From assembly GCA_003439945.1 (NCBI GenBank), contig QVRM01001404.1:1-64000 (forward strand): a DNA stretch of 64,000 nucleotides. Direction: 5' to 3'. The stretch's first letter is position 1; every line of letters starts with the position of its first letter. The stretch is from Dermanyssus gallinae (taxonomy: Eukaryota > Arthropoda > Arachnida > Mesostigmata > Dermanyssidae). This document shows positions 10,880 to 25,838 of the stretch, one piece after another. A program made the position numbers and the translations under genes. The notes beneath the pieces were generated by a model. That model saw nothing but the letters and a program-made list of their open reading frames with translations, had not been told where the DNA came from and made no database searches.

Positions 10880-11835
10880 ACAGGTCTATGCAACAGGCGC
10901 TACAACCCTCCTCGATTCGGCTGCCCTCACAGACTTAGAAGCCCGATTGGAAACAAGCCGCCGTAGAGCAGTTGCCCTGTGCGGCCACGGGCCCGCCGAA
11001 GCTGGACACCAGAAAGAATGGTCAACAGCTCTATATGACCAAAGGGTCGTAGACCTCATTGCGGGATGCACGACGGACGCCGACAAGGCCAGGCTGCGCG
11101 CCGTCTCCTCCAAGCGGGCGGGCGCATGGCTACACGCCCTTCACTGTGCCTGGATCGGGACCCTGCTTAGATGATGAGTCGGTAAGGATTGCCGTCGGAC
11201 TTCGTTTGGGAACAGACATTGTATACACTCATACCTGCGTCTGCGGAGACGTCGTCGGGCCAGACGGACGCCACGGGCTGTCCTGTATCGTTAGCGCAGG
11301 TAGGCGAGCAAGACACCAAGCCCTGAATGAAACCTTCAGTCGAGCTTTACGATCCAGTGGTCTGCCGTGCGTCCTTGAACCCGTCGGGCTAGACAGGGAG
11401 GGCGGCAAGAGACCTGACAGGCTGACCTTAACTCCGTTCGAGTGCGGATGCATGCTGGTTTGGGACGCGACAGTTACTGACTCATTAGCCCCTTCAATGG
11501 TCAGTGCTGGCGCGGCCCAGGCTAGTCATGCTTCGGCTCTCGCCGAGGCAAACAAGGTTAGAAAGTACCAGAAAATCGGGTACCCGTACAAGTTTTATCC
11601 CTTTGCCTTCGAGACTCTTGGCGGGCCCGGTCCATCCACTCAAAGTTTGCTACAAAAGGTCGGGAAACGCCGGAAAACGAGCGAGTGATTTTCTCAGACA
11701 GCGCCTGTCGCTAGATGTGCAACGGGGCAATGCGGTTCGGGGCACTCTCCAGAAATGGCTGGTCCCTACACTGGACCCCCGTAACGGTGCACACGTTCGC
11801 AGGGACTCAAATGTCATGTTCCCACCCTGAATGAT
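10880..11835 (+). mobile_element. RLE-type non-LTR retrotransposon 3' end, copy 2 (frameshifted)
   Basis: This is the best preserved of the family. From 10887 a frame reads TTLLDSAALTDLEARLETSR and KEWSTALYDQRVVDLIAG; after a frame change near 11160 it continues LRLGTDIVYTHTCVCGDVVG with a C-x-C...H-x3-C finger (CVCG...RHGLSC), RHQALNETFSRAL, GGKRPDRLTLTPFE and LVWDATVTDSLAPS (endonuclease core). A second shift near 11685 leads to FLRQRLSLDVQRGNA. The element ends at about 11835 with GAATGATTGATTA, after which an AT run begins. Copy 4 at 23180-24090 ends with the same bases. Confidence 0.72.
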
Positions 11836-11837
11836 TG

Positions 11838-11840
<3 letters not shown>

Positions 11841-11872
<32 letters not shown>

Positions 11873-11875
11873 TAT

Positions 11876-11947
<72 letters not shown>
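11841..11947. repeat. (AT)n microsatellite at a retrotransposon 3' end
   Basis: About 107 bases of AT repeats with two breaks start directly at the end of RLE copy 2. Confidence 0.95.
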
Positions 11948-11949
<2 letters not shown>

Positions 11950-12759
11950 GGTATTTATATTGTCACCACACCTTGGTTATCGCACTGTCGGATACGGCTC
12001 TCTGTTCGTCAAGCAAAGACTTAATTCATAATCTTTAGTCACTCTGCTTCGCGTTTCATGTGGTGGCGTAGTCTAGGGGGCGGGTGTGCTAGTCATGATT
12101 GCTAATCCCCGTTGTTGCTTAAAATTTTCTTTGAGCGATGCTCATTGAGATTAGATGATAAATCATACCGTAATAAAAGTTTGCGGCTATGCTGCCATAA
12201 GGGCTGCTAGGGAAACCATAGATATCTCAACATGCCCGGTCCTCGTGTATTGAAGATACGCCTCACGGTAAGTGTAAGCCCGTGGGAGACAGACGGTAGT
12301 TTAGAACAAAAAACAACCTCCTTAGAAAATGTTGGGTCCAGTTCCTTTGCTTGGTTAGGCGGAACAGAGCCAGAGAATGTTGTATTTTGTGCTTGCCCAA
12401 CATCGAGTGAGCACAGCGTTTAGTTGACTGATTGAATTATTGAGCGAAAGTATAACGTGAGGTTATTTCATTCTTATATTGAAATAAAACCGAACATTTT
12501 AAGCTGTTAGAGAGAAAACAATATTTATTTGATTCATAAAAACGTTTATACACATTTTAAGCACAAGGCCCTCCTTGTCCTTAATCATTGCCATTCTACT
12601 CCGGCAGAGGAAAACTATTGTAGTTTGAATGGTTTCAATATGCATGGTTGCCTATATATACGCATATATATGTACACCAGTGCCTCCCAGTGCGTTCTTT
12701 TGACTTAGTGCCATTCGGGGCGATTCGGGATATTGCGCTGACTGAAGAACACACCCTGC
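11948..12759. other. 3' flank of the secreted-protein gene
   Basis: No exon recognised. On the minus strand AATAAA (12529-12524) lies about 230 bases past the stop codon of the gene at 12760 and is a candidate poly(A) signal. Confidence 0.35.
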
Positions 12760-16049
<3,290 letters not shown>

Positions 16050-16093
16050 TTAGGTCCACATCAAGAGGAATAGAGAAAAAAAATAAAGTAAAA

Positions 16094-16114
16094 GAGAGAG
16101 AGAGAGAGAGAGAG
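16094..16114. repeat. (AG)n microsatellite
   Basis: About 21 bases of AG repeats, giving a pyrimidine tract on the strand of the secreted-protein gene just upstream of its first exon. Confidence 0.9.
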
Positions 16115-16522
16115 AAAGGGAAAACAAATCAGTTGAAAACTGGAGAAAAGTAAACACGTTCACTCAGACCAAGTTGTAACACGAATAAGTTAAATGCTGC
16201 GGAAGCCTTCGTGTGCAATATACTCACGGATGACAGCGAGACATGACAGGCGGCTGGGCTTCATCGTTTAGCGGTGTTTCTGCGTTTCTGACGACGTATA
16301 CGAATAGATAGACACGGACTGATTAATATGCAGCAACAAAAAACGACAAATCGGCCGATAAATGCGTAGTGAAGTGAAACTGTTGGCGTTCTTGTTGAGC
16401 TCCGGTGGCCGAATGTCCACTCCCGACTTCTCCACTCGGGTTGTCTTTTATTCTTGAGGAAACGCCGAGTCGGCTCCCCCCGCCGGCTTCCCCCGATAAC
16501 TGCCCTCCATTGCTGCCGCTGC

Positions 16523-16705
16523 TGGTACTCACCTGCTGCCTATGAAGTTGATCATCACGATGTTACCTTCGGATGGTCTCTCGTTGACGTCGTAACTACG
16601 AGGGCAACCAAGGAAAGGGCTGCAAACCGCTGCTGCAGCGGCACCAACTCTGGCAATTGGTTCGACAGCTTCGGCAAGGATGATATCGAGATAAGAAATC
16701 TTTCT
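16523..16705 (-). other. Exon-like segment with strong donor
   Basis: A minus-strand frame reads SYLDIILAEAVEPIARVG then a short Ala run, FLGCPRSYDVNERPSEG and MINFIGS, and is closed by CAG|GTGAGT. It looks like coding sequence followed by a consensus splice donor and could be an upstream exon of the secreted-protein gene or a separate gene. The plus strand is also open here, so coding potential is ambiguous. Confidence 0.3.
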
Positions 16706-16748
16706 CACTCCTTTACGTCAAAGTTGTTGTTGTTGGATAAGGTGTTTC

Positions 16749-16752
<4 letters not shown>

Positions 16753-16808
<56 letters not shown>
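16753..16808. repeat. (AT)n and (GT)n microsatellites
   Basis: An AT run (16753-16780) is followed by a GT run (16784-16808). Confidence 0.95.
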
Positions 16809-16814
<6 letters not shown>

Positions 16815-17505
16815 CTCCCTATTTCCTCGCAGATACAATCTACACACGTTTGTGCTCAGTACGTTTATTCAGACTATCGGTGCTTGGCGGTGTATTGGTA
16901 ACCAGTAGACTACACCGTCCGCATATGGGCCTACTCAAACATCAGCATGCTACACATAGATACAAGGTCATTTTTGGTTTCCGCAAGGAAGGGCTGAATT
17001 ATATTTAGTGTTTGTTTATTTTTTCCTATTGGAATAAGGAGGTGGAAATGTCTTGTTTACGATGAGACGGAGGACAGTTCAATCAGAGATGTTTATTACA
17101 CCAATGTGTCTGACTGGTATACCAGTTAGACAAACTGTGTGTATGAAGGCGCGACGACGATAAATAAGTAAGCAGTTTTCTGGTTTCTGGCTTAACGGTG
17201 ATGGCAACGATGGACTCGCACGACACGTATGCCAAACGCGAGGTAGCGCTTGTGGACTCTGCGTAATGGAGTTCCGTTACCAGCTGCAAGCCGCACACCG
17301 GCCAGATACGGAACAACCAAAATTAAGCACTTTCACATATGAGCTCACGCATGTGTGTGGGGCAGAATGTATATATGTCTGTAGTTAAATAGCTATTTTT
17401 CACTTGGATATGGGAGGGATTAGCCTGCTAGCCTGGAAGGCGGCGACCTATGCGTTAAATGAAACTAATGCGTAACGTGCGCACACCGAGTTTATATATA
17501 TATAT
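16809..17505. other. Intergenic, no gene recognised
   Basis: Only short shadow ORFs. Nothing seen. Confidence 0.4.
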
Positions 17506-18790
17506 AGGGTGTTTGGAAAAGATTGTTTTCATCGTAGTAAAAAATTGTAGAGCTCGTTAAAGCAAATATTTTTCAAGTAGAACATGGTCTCTGAGAAATC
17601 TTGGTTCGGAATAAAAACTAAATTACTAAAATTTGTGACACTAGTGTTTTTGCCCAACATAGGAGCATAAAATGTGCTGTTACGAGACAACCAGTCATCC
17701 TACACAGAAACTAAGCACACCGTCGTGTTCCTGAGAAAATTTAATTTTTTCGAAGAACATGTAAGGCTGGTCAGAAGATACGACACGGTCGTTTAGAAGA
17801 GAATTTGCGAAAAATTAAGTTCGTTATTAACTTTCACGCCAAATGCCTCAAAATCATTACCCTACGACCACTCACGGCGCTCAAAACTAACACGTTCAGG
17901 CAAACGCGCATTTCATGATGATCATTTTTAGTACTAAATCTATGTCAATGCGAGCTGTAATTACGATTTTTCGGCCAGATGTCGAGATTAAGTGCATGCA
18001 AAAATGACCTAGAGTGCTAGTAGATCGTTTATGCATGCACTCAATCTCAATTACACCGCAAGAACGGCTTGCATTGCTATGTATTTAGTACCAAAATAAT
18101 CGGTATGAATTGCGCATTTGCTAAATGTATCAGTTTTCTCGCGAATACGACGGTGTGCTTAGTTTCTGCATAGAAGGACCGGCTGTCTTGTAATTGCACA
18201 TTTTATGCTCTTATGTCGGGCAAAAACACCAGGGACACAACTTGTAGTAATATCACTCTCACTCCAAAACAAGACTTTTAAGAAACCATGTTTCATTAAA
18301 AAAAATATGTTTTTTAAAGAGCTCTACAATTCCACATATCGCTCTTCAAATCTTTATGGAACAAAGTCATATTTGCATGCACTCAATCTCGACATCTGGC
18401 CAAAAATCATAATTACTCCGCAACCACAGCTCGCGTTGCCATAAGTTTGGTGGCAAAATTGTCATCATAAATTGCGCATTTGCCTGAATATGTTAGTTCT
18501 AAGCACCGTGAGTGGTCCTAGGGTAATGATTTTGAGGTATTTGATGTGAAACCTAATAAAGAACTTTATTTTTTTTGCAAATTCTCTTCTAAGCGACCAT
18601 GCCGCATCTTCCGACCGGCCTTGTATGTTCTTCAGAAGAAATAGAATTTTCTCAGTAACACGACGGTATGCTTAGTTTCTGTAGAGAAGGACTGGTTGTA
18701 TCGCAACACCATGTTCCATTTGAAAATTTTTTGCTTTAACGACCTCTAAAATTCCGTACTACGATGAAAAAAACTTTTCCAAACACCCTG
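17506..18790. mobile_element. Foldback MITE FB-B1
   Basis: Left end AGGGTGTTTGGAAAA and right end TTTTCCAAACACCCTG, flanked by TA. The two halves are inverted, diverged copies of one another; for example ATCTCGACATCTGGCC at the centre right answers GGCCAGATGTCGAGAT at the centre left. No transposase ORF. It adjoins an AT run at both ends. Confidence 0.82.
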
Positions 18791-18791
18791 T

Positions 18792-18792
<1 letters not shown>

Positions 18793-18842
<50 letters not shown>
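18793..18842. repeat. (AT)n microsatellite
   Basis: About 50 bases of AT between FB-B1 and FB-A2. Confidence 0.95.
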
Positions 18843-18848
<6 letters not shown>

Positions 18849-20033
18849 AGTAAGAAATAATGCACAGGGTCTATCGTGATTTCGCGTGGTTTGCTATAAC
18901 TCGGCAAGAAATTTTTTTTTCTAATGGGAGGAGGGGTGTAAATATTTTATTTGGAGGCGAAGATGAAAGTTATACAAATTATTATTCTGTCTTTTGTTTC
19001 TATTTTACATAGTTGGGCAACATTTCCGTTTGCAAGAGAATCAGTCCATGCATGAAGAAACCTCATCAAAGCATAAACCGGCGCGTTCGGCGGAAAATTT
19101 TGCATAATCTGAATGACATTCGACGCAAGCTAGCTAAGTGCGAATAGCCAGATTAAGGAAAGTCATACAAAGTCAATGTGTTGTTATATTTTACGTTGAA
19201 GCTTTTACGTGTACAGCTATGTAATTTTGCCTTAACGGCCTGAAATGTATGTCCAATTATAGAAGAATAGCAAATTTAATGCCCGTAATTTTCGTACCAG
19301 AGTGATGACGCTGCGTTACGTAGTTGCCGAGTTACTAAGCTTTTTCGACAGCCATAGTTAAAGTGATGGCATGCATACCTGCTAGCATTTTGGCCTGCTT
19401 CGGTACATGTTTTGAGGTTTGGTAGAACTCGGTATTTTTTCCCAAATGGAAGGAGCGGCGGAAACGTCTCGGCAACATTTTACGGTTCTAGACGTGAAAG
19501 TTTTAACGTAAAACATAACAATTTTTGTGGTCGTTACAAAGCTTAGTTATTCGACAACTACGTAACACAGCACCATCACTTTAGTATGAAAAAGATGGGC
19601 AATACATTTAGTATTGCCTAAGAGTTGTCTTATAGGCGTACATTTTTGGTCAAATTGGCAACATGTTACGGTTGTGCACGTGAAAACTTAAACGTAAGGC
19701 ATAGGAACATATCGACTTGGTATGATTTTCCTCAATCCAGCTATTTGCCTTTCGCTAGCTTACTTTGAGTGTCATTTAGATTATGCAGAATTTTCTGCCG
19801 ATTACGCCGGTATGATCAGTTCCTTCAGGCGTTGACTGGTACTCGCAAACGAGACTTTGCACAATTGTATTGGAAAAAGAAGGCAGATTAACTACTTTTA
19901 GAAATTATATCCTCATTCATAAACAAGACGTGCTCGCCCCTTCCATCAATTGGGAATATTATTTTTTTGCCGAGTTTTACCAAGCCTTAAAATAAGTACA
20001 TGATGAAAGAAGTACATTATGAAACCCCCTGTA
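18843..20033. mobile_element. Foldback MITE FB-A2
   Basis: Blocks in the same order as FB-A1 (AGAATCAGTC, GGCGGAAAATT, GCGAATAGCCAGATTAAGG, ACGTAAC.CAGCACCATCAC) occur in both inverted halves. The right end reads CCCCCTG next to TA. It is more diverged than FB-A1. Confidence 0.75.
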
Positions 20034-20039
20034 TATATT

Positions 20040-21055
20040 CAGGGTATAACAGAAAGGTTTTGAAAACGATATAAGAAACTGTAGAGCTCGATAAAGCAAA
20101 TATTTTTAACAATAGAACATGTTTTCAGAGAAGCCTTGTTTCGGAGTGAGAGTAATATTACTACAATTTGTAACACTGGTGTTGTTGCTCGACATAGGAG
20201 CATAAAATGTGCCATTGCGAGCAACCATTTCTCCTATACAGAAACTACACCCAAACACACCGTTGTGTTCGTTGAGAAGTTTCTTGAAGAACATATAAAA
20301 GAGATCCTTGAAAAACATTTTACGAAAAAAAAATTCTTGATACGACATGGCCGTTTAGAAGAGAATTCGCAAGATTTAAGTTATTTTCTTAGGTTTCACA
20401 CCAAATATCTCGAAATCATAACCCAACGGTCATTCACAGCGCTCAACACAAACCCACGCAGGCAAATGTGCATTTTATAACATCTGTGGCAATGCGAGCC
20501 ATGATTGCGGAGTAATTAACATTGCTTCAAGGGAATTTCGAGATTGAGTGCGTGCATAAATGACCTACTCAGGTAAATCACTCGTAATAGCTCTAGAGAA
20601 GACCAGCACTAAGTCATGCCCGCAGAAAGATCTTTATTACTTCGCAACCATCATGGCTCGCATTGCCATAGATTTGGTACAAAAACTATCGTCATGAAAT
20701 TCGCATTTCTGCAATGTGTAGTTTTGAGCGCTGCGAGTGGTTATTAGGGTTATGATTTTGACGTATTAGATATAAAATCTATTGTGTAGAACTTTTTCAC
20801 GAACACGACGTGTATTTAGTTTCTGTATCGTACCGGAGTTCCGGGGATTTCAGGGGTCGGAGGACTGGTTGTCTCGCAATCGCATATTTTGGGCTCCTAT
20901 GTCCGTCAACAGCACTAGTGTCACGCATTTTAGTAACATCACTTTCACTCCGAAACAAGACTTCTCAGATACATTGTTCCATTGGAAAAGAATGTTTGCT
21001 TTAACGAGCCCTATAATTCCATATATCGCTTTTGAAATGTTTCTGTTACATCCTG
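20040..21055. mobile_element. Foldback MITE FB-B2
   Basis: Left end CAGGGTATAACAGAAAGG and right end TTTCTGTTACATCCTG. Internal blocks (GTAGAGCTCGATAAAGCAAAT at the left, TTTGCTTTAACGAGCC at the right; CATAGGAGCATAAAATGTGC) match FB-B1. It lies directly after FB-A2, separated by a few bases. Confidence 0.8.
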
Positions 21056-21057
21056 TA

Positions 21058-21094
<37 letters not shown>

Positions 21095-21112
21095 GGCGCA
21101 TTATAGCTTATG

Positions 21113-21205
21113 GAAGTGGCTGAGTGGCTTGAGCAGCTCTAGTCTGCACTACATCCCTGGCTTCTGGTATGCTCTGGTCGGTCGCAGGTCCGATCCCTGA
21201 TGTGG
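21113..21205 (+). repeat. tRNA-derived SINE head (Leu/Ser-like)
   Basis: A perfect A box TGGCTGAGTGG (21117-21127) and a B box GGTCCGATCCC (21187-21197) lie 60 bases apart, as in a class II tRNA. No matching acceptor stem is found, so it is a SINE or pseudogene. Confidence 0.5.
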
Positions 21206-21352
21206 AAGCCTACTTATTCGATTACAACAAGAGTGCGACATTTCCAAATTAAATCGAAAACGATCCACCTGAAACAGTTAACAAATATCGTGACAAGCAT
21301 TTCATATTTCGGCAATATCCGGAGAAATCTCTTCTCTGGCTCTTTAAAGTAA

Positions 21353-21442
21353 TCACCTAAATTGTAATGCCGGGGACCGCACGCATTACAATTTAGGTGA
21401 CTTTACTTTATTGAGAAGTGGCTTTACTTTATTGAGAAGTGG
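21353..21442. repeat. 18-bp hairpin followed by a 21-bp tandem duplication
   Basis: Arms 21353-21370 and 21383-21400 are exact reverse complements around a 12-base loop. Immediately after, CTTTACTTTATTGAGAAGTGG occurs twice in tandem (21401-21442). Confidence 0.88.
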
Positions 21443-21599
21443 CTCCATTTAGGTTATGGTAGTTCACTCGATATAGCCGCCATACATGAGATCTCCGTAG
21501 TGTACAGCAACAGTAAGACAAAATATTTACAAAATAGCACAATAAGTTGGAAAGTAATTTTGGAGGCGACAGGATTTTCTCCCTACCTTCGTCGAATGA

Positions 21600-22570
21600 T
21601 TTCATCCTACCTTGATGACAGAGGTTTGGTTGCAGGCGGACAGAAGTAGGAGGTTACCGCCAGAGTCCCACAGGGCTCGATTCTAGGACCCGTGCTCTGG
21701 AGTATAGCTTATGACGGGATGCTAGAGATTTGAGGTCTTCTATATGGGGTGGAGACGTTGGCGTATGCCGGTTTTGCACTCATGGCCACGGCCAAGAGCG
21801 AGAGAGCCCCGAAGGGCGCCGCCAATGAGACCATGTCAAGGGTGTCCGAGTGGACGGAATCTCATCACTTGAAACTGGCGCCTGACAAGATGAAGGCGAT
21901 GTACCTAACTAGCAGAAAGAAGACGGCCGGCGTTAATCTCTTGATGGCGAGCCACCTGATAGAAATCAGAAAGAAGGTAAAGTACCTTGGGGTCATGTTA
22001 GACACGGGGCTGAACGGATCGGCACACGTAAAGTACGCGGCCGAAATTGCCCAAAAGGCCTTTCTAAACCTGGCGCGGATCATGCCTAGAGTCGGTGGGG
22101 TGGCAGAAGAGAAAAGAAGGCTCCTGCCCTCGGTGGCCGGGAACACGGCCAGTTCCAGAGTTACATGTCAAGGATTAAGAAGGCCATCAGGGATACTTGT
22201 GTACTATCTGCCTCCGGAGAGGCGGACACCGTTGAACTTGTTCGACGCCATTTTGACAGTTAATACAGCCAAGGAAACGGCCAGGCGAGAAAGGCTTGTA
22301 CGGGTCTCTTGGGGACGTGGTCGAGACGAGGAGCCGATAACCCCCTATTCAACCACACGTAGACGTGCGGGATGATAGAGAGGGATAGAGCTGAGCAGAG
22401 GAGAACGGCAGAGACGCCTCTCCCACAGCTTTGAAGTAATGCCAAAGTAGTACCGAGCCTGGGGGGTAGAGAAGAATCCGGGCTTAGTGGGTATGTGAGT
22501 CCCACACTAGTCACGCAGGCTGCTAGTGGCGCATGTGCATCATGCATTCCCGAAACCTCCCAGATCAGAA
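21600..22570 (+). mobile_element. R1-like LINE remnant (reverse transcriptase C-terminal half)
   Basis: At 21663-21720 the frame reads RVPQGSILGPVLWSIAYDGM, the motif B region typical of R1/LOA elements. A stop (TGA) follows, then a 208-codon ORF from 21749 with LAYAGFALMA where the catalytic YADD/FADD should be, then HLKLAPDKMKAMYLT and KVKYLGVMLDTGL. The catalytic Asp pair is lost. The tail at 22475-22500 has the GCTTAGTGGGTATGTGAG motif seen in R1-like 3' ends. Confidence 0.72.
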
Positions 22571-22589
22571 AAATCTTTTGAACTCGTTC

Positions 22590-23115
22590 TACTGCTTTTG
22601 AAGAGCCAGGAAAAATAACCGAGAATGTTATTAGTACGTATATAATCTCAGATTTATTGAGAGAATTTTTTCGTCAAAGGTTGTCATAAGATATACAGCG
22701 CGGTAACGCTGGCACCATGTGTCTGGCAACATGTTCTGGTGTTGGACACTAAGTCTGGATGCAGGGCTTATCTAGTTTCTGCAAAACTTCACTGGAGTAC
22801 AATTGTTTACACCCTATTGTGAGCTATGATATCAAAAGTATACAATTGTTTTTCCTTATAATAATAGAATAATTCGTTTAATTTTGACGATCCGCCAATT
22901 TCTAAACACTTCTGGAGGCGGTGGATCCATGCATTAAGGTACACCTCCAAATCGCGTTTTTTTATGGTTTCTAGTTCCATAGCTTCAAGAACCTATTCGC
23001 GCGAATCAAAACGTCTTTCTTTCCGATTTTTTTTTGACAAGTTACGAGGCACCCATTGGTCCGATTCTTTTGCGAGTCTGGGGTGGTCGTAAAATGCTTT
23101 ATAGAGAGACTTTGT
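22590..23115. repeat. Dispersed repeat, family 2, copy A (unexpanded)
   Basis: Collinear with 43285-43850 over about 500 bases: GGACGCAGGGCTTAT/GGATGCAGGGCTTAT, CTGGA/CTGGGGTACAATTGTTTACACCC, GGAGGCGGTGGATCCATGCAT, GCTTCAAGAACCTATT. It ends GGTCGTAAAATGCTTTATAG, a single unit of what is a 24-bp minisatellite in the other copy. No ORF recognised. Confidence 0.75.
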
Positions 23116-23179
23116 ATTAAAACTTAGATCTTTCTTTAACGATGCAAATGTTATGTTGGAGTTTGAATGTTGCTGAACC

Positions 23180-24090
23180 TCAGCGTATCCACGGGCGCAC
23201 GCCAACAACAGGCTAGAACCCTCCTCGATTCTGGCGCTCTCACAGACTAAAAGCACGATTGGAAACAAGCCGCCGTAGAGCAGTTGCCTTTACGACCACG
23301 AGCCCACCGAAGCTGGACACCGGAGAGAATGGTTAGCAACTCTACATGAGCAAAGGGTCGAAAACCTCATTGCGGGATGCGCGACGGACGCCGAAAAGGC
23401 CAGGCTGTGCGCCGTCTCCTCCAAGGGGGCGGCCGCATGGCTCCACGCCATACCCTGTGCCCGGATCGGAACCCTGTTAGATGACGAGTTGGTGAGGATT
23501 GCGGTCGGACTCCGTCTGGGAACAGACCTTGTATATACTCATACCTGCGTCTGCGGAGACGTCGTCCGGCCAGACGGACGGGCAAGACACCAAGCCTTGA
23601 ATGAAACCTTCAGCCGAGCTTTACGATTCAGTGGTCTGCCGTGCGTCCTGGAACCGTCGGACTATACAGGTGGGCAGGATGACACCTGACGGGCTGACCT
23701 TAACGCCGTTCGAGAGGGGATGCATACTGGTTTGGGACGCGGCAGTTACTGGCTCATTAGCCCCTTTAATGGTCAGTGCTGTCGCGGCCCAGGCTGGTCA
23801 TGTTTCGGCTCTCGCCGAGGCAGGAAAAGTTAGAAAGTACCAGAACATCAAGTACCTGTAAGGGTTTTACCCACTTGCATTCGAGACCCTTGGCGGGCCG
23901 GGTACGTCCACTCGCAGTTTGCTACAGAAGGTAGGGAAGCGGCTGATTCTAGCCAGCGGAGATAAACGAGCGGGTGATTTTCTCAGACAGCGCCTGTCGC
24001 TAGATGTGCAACGGGGCAATGCGGCCTTGGTTCGGGACACCCTCCAGAAATGGGAACCCAAATGTCATGTTCCGATCGTGAATGATTGAT
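23180..24090 (+). mobile_element. RLE-type non-LTR retrotransposon 3' end, copy 3 (frameshifted)
   Basis: Parallel to the copy at 10880-11835. It shows GVRLRLGTDLVYTH-type sequence (23489-23560), the CVCGDVV finger start, RHQALNETFSRALR, then a shifted frame with LTLTPFERGCILVWDA and SLAPLMVSAVAAQAGH, then FLRQRLSLDVQRGNAA. A deletion removes the His-Gly-Leu-Ser-Cys part of the finger and the Pro-Asp core is off frame. It ends with GTGAATGATTGATTA at about 24090. Confidence 0.7.
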
Positions 24091-24546
24091 TACATTGAAT
24101 AAGCTCTTATTTGTGATTGGTGGACGACGCGCCGTGACCGTTAAAAGTAGATTTTGAAGTCGGCTCACAACTTGCGATGGCTTATGTGGCTGTGCATATT
24201 CGTAACAACCTTCCACTTACCAGCAACTATTGGTGTATACTCAGCAAAGTCGTTGTTAAAAAATAGAAATAGTCTCGTCCTAGATGTGCTTCGCATGTAA
24301 ACTTCAATACTAAGTCGAGTCGTTAGAGATAAAGAAAAACTACATAAAAACAACAACATTCTTAGTGCTTAACTTTAAAACGCGTAATGTCTTTGCACTT
24401 ACTCTCAAAATTACTAGTAGTATGTATGAACCTAGTTTTTTAACTTTCTTTGTATCTGTGTTTCTACTTAATTGTTTTTAAATAATAATAATATTTTGAT
24501 ACATATTTTATTTAACTCATAACGAGGTGTAAACAATTGTCCCCCA
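24091..24546. other. Intergenic, no gene recognised
   Basis: AT-rich. Nothing seen beyond short ORFs. Confidence 0.4.
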
Positions 24547-24557
24547 GTGAACGCGAC

Positions 24558-25132
24558 GACAAACTACATCAGCCCTAGGTCCAGGCCTGGTGTCGACCAC
24601 CTGGACAAGGTGCCAAGCACCGCCGTGGCGTTACCACATTGTATATCCAATAAGAGCGTTTGCCGGAAAAATGTACCAGCGCGTAGGTCCCCCGTGGCCA
24701 ATCTAAGACACTTGCATATCTTAGTAATAACTCCCTCAGTCATTTTACCTGGGCTCCCTAAGGTCTCAAAGGCAAAAGGTCGATAATCCATAGAGTCTCC
24801 GATAGATGCATACTTTCGACACTTATTTCTTTCCGCCTGCGAAACAGCATAACCAGCCTGGGAAGCGCCGTTAAAGGTGCTAAAGAATCAGTCACGATAG
24901 CGTCCCAGACGAGTGTCTTCCCACACTCAAAGGCTGCTAGGGTCATTGCATCAGGTCGACGGGAGTCGTCTGTATACATATACTGCGGGTTCGAGAACAC
25001 AAGGATAGCCAGAAGACTTAGAGCACGGGCTAGGGTATCATTCAAAGCAGCGTGTCTCGTCCTACGGCTAAAGCTGCGGATGCAGGATAAGCCATGGTAA
25101 CCTAGGGGTGAGATATTGTGCCGATCCTGCAT
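24558..25132 (-). mobile_element. RLE-type non-LTR retrotransposon C-terminal domain, copy 4
   Basis: The minus strand reads YHGLSCIRSFSRRTRHAALN then RRPDAMTLAAFECGKTLVWD and AIVTDSLAPLTA. After a frame change near 24790 it continues PFAFETLGSPGKMTEG and FRQTLLLDIQCGNATAVLG. It is diverged from copies 2 and 3, so it represents another subfamily. Upstream RT is absent. Confidence 0.65.
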
Positions 25133-25139
25133 AGCATAA

Positions 25140-25640
25140 CATTACCAGTAATTAGTAAGTGAATATGATTCATATTTAGTTGATTTGCATGAAACTTTTA
25201 GTACTAGTTACTTGCTTTTATCTGAGCCAGGAAAGATGATAAAGAGCACGCCCCTTACAAGATTGCTTTGGTCTGCTCTATTTCTCATAGATCAATTGGA
25301 CGAACACTTTGTTAATAAAAGCAACCACAAGTTGAAAGTTAAAAAACAACCGGAACAGCTCGTGTTTTTTCTAAAAAATCATTTTCTAAAAAAACAATAA
25401 GTGCAACCCACTATGAAATCAACATACTAATTCAGGTTTTTGTTTCATAATGACAATATATTTTTATAATGTAATACTTTGACGTCATTTGTGACCTGCT
25501 ATTAACATAGTGTTTTATATAGTGTAGTATAAGATTGTGTGTTTGAAGGCCATTTCATTGGGCGTGATTAGGCGCGCATTAGCAAGCGGCGCGGCGTCGC
25601 CGGGAGAGAAGTGTTTATTGTGACCGCTGATTGATCAGGC
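25140..25640. other. Intergenic, no gene recognised
   Basis: A 71-codon Lys-rich ORF at 25185-25400 has no family look. GC rises from about 25560, ahead of the triplet-repeat region. Confidence 0.35.
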
Positions 25641-25659
25641 AGCAGATATTATTGCTATC

Positions 25660-25741
25660 ATGAGCGACGATGATATCATACGAGAATCAGTAACAGCTTT
25701 AACCGAAACAACAACAACAACTACAGCAACAGCAACAACAA

Positions 25742-25777
<36 letters not shown>

Positions 25778-25807
25778 GAGCAGCAGCAACAGCAACGACA
25801 AAAACAA

Positions 25808-25838
<31 letters not shown>

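Noticed and set aside
18205..18444. Recurrent ORF (LLCRAKTP...LQNKTF) in several places as a gene
   Set aside because: The same peptide appears wherever FB-B foldback elements occur and has no domain; it is MITE sequence read by chance.
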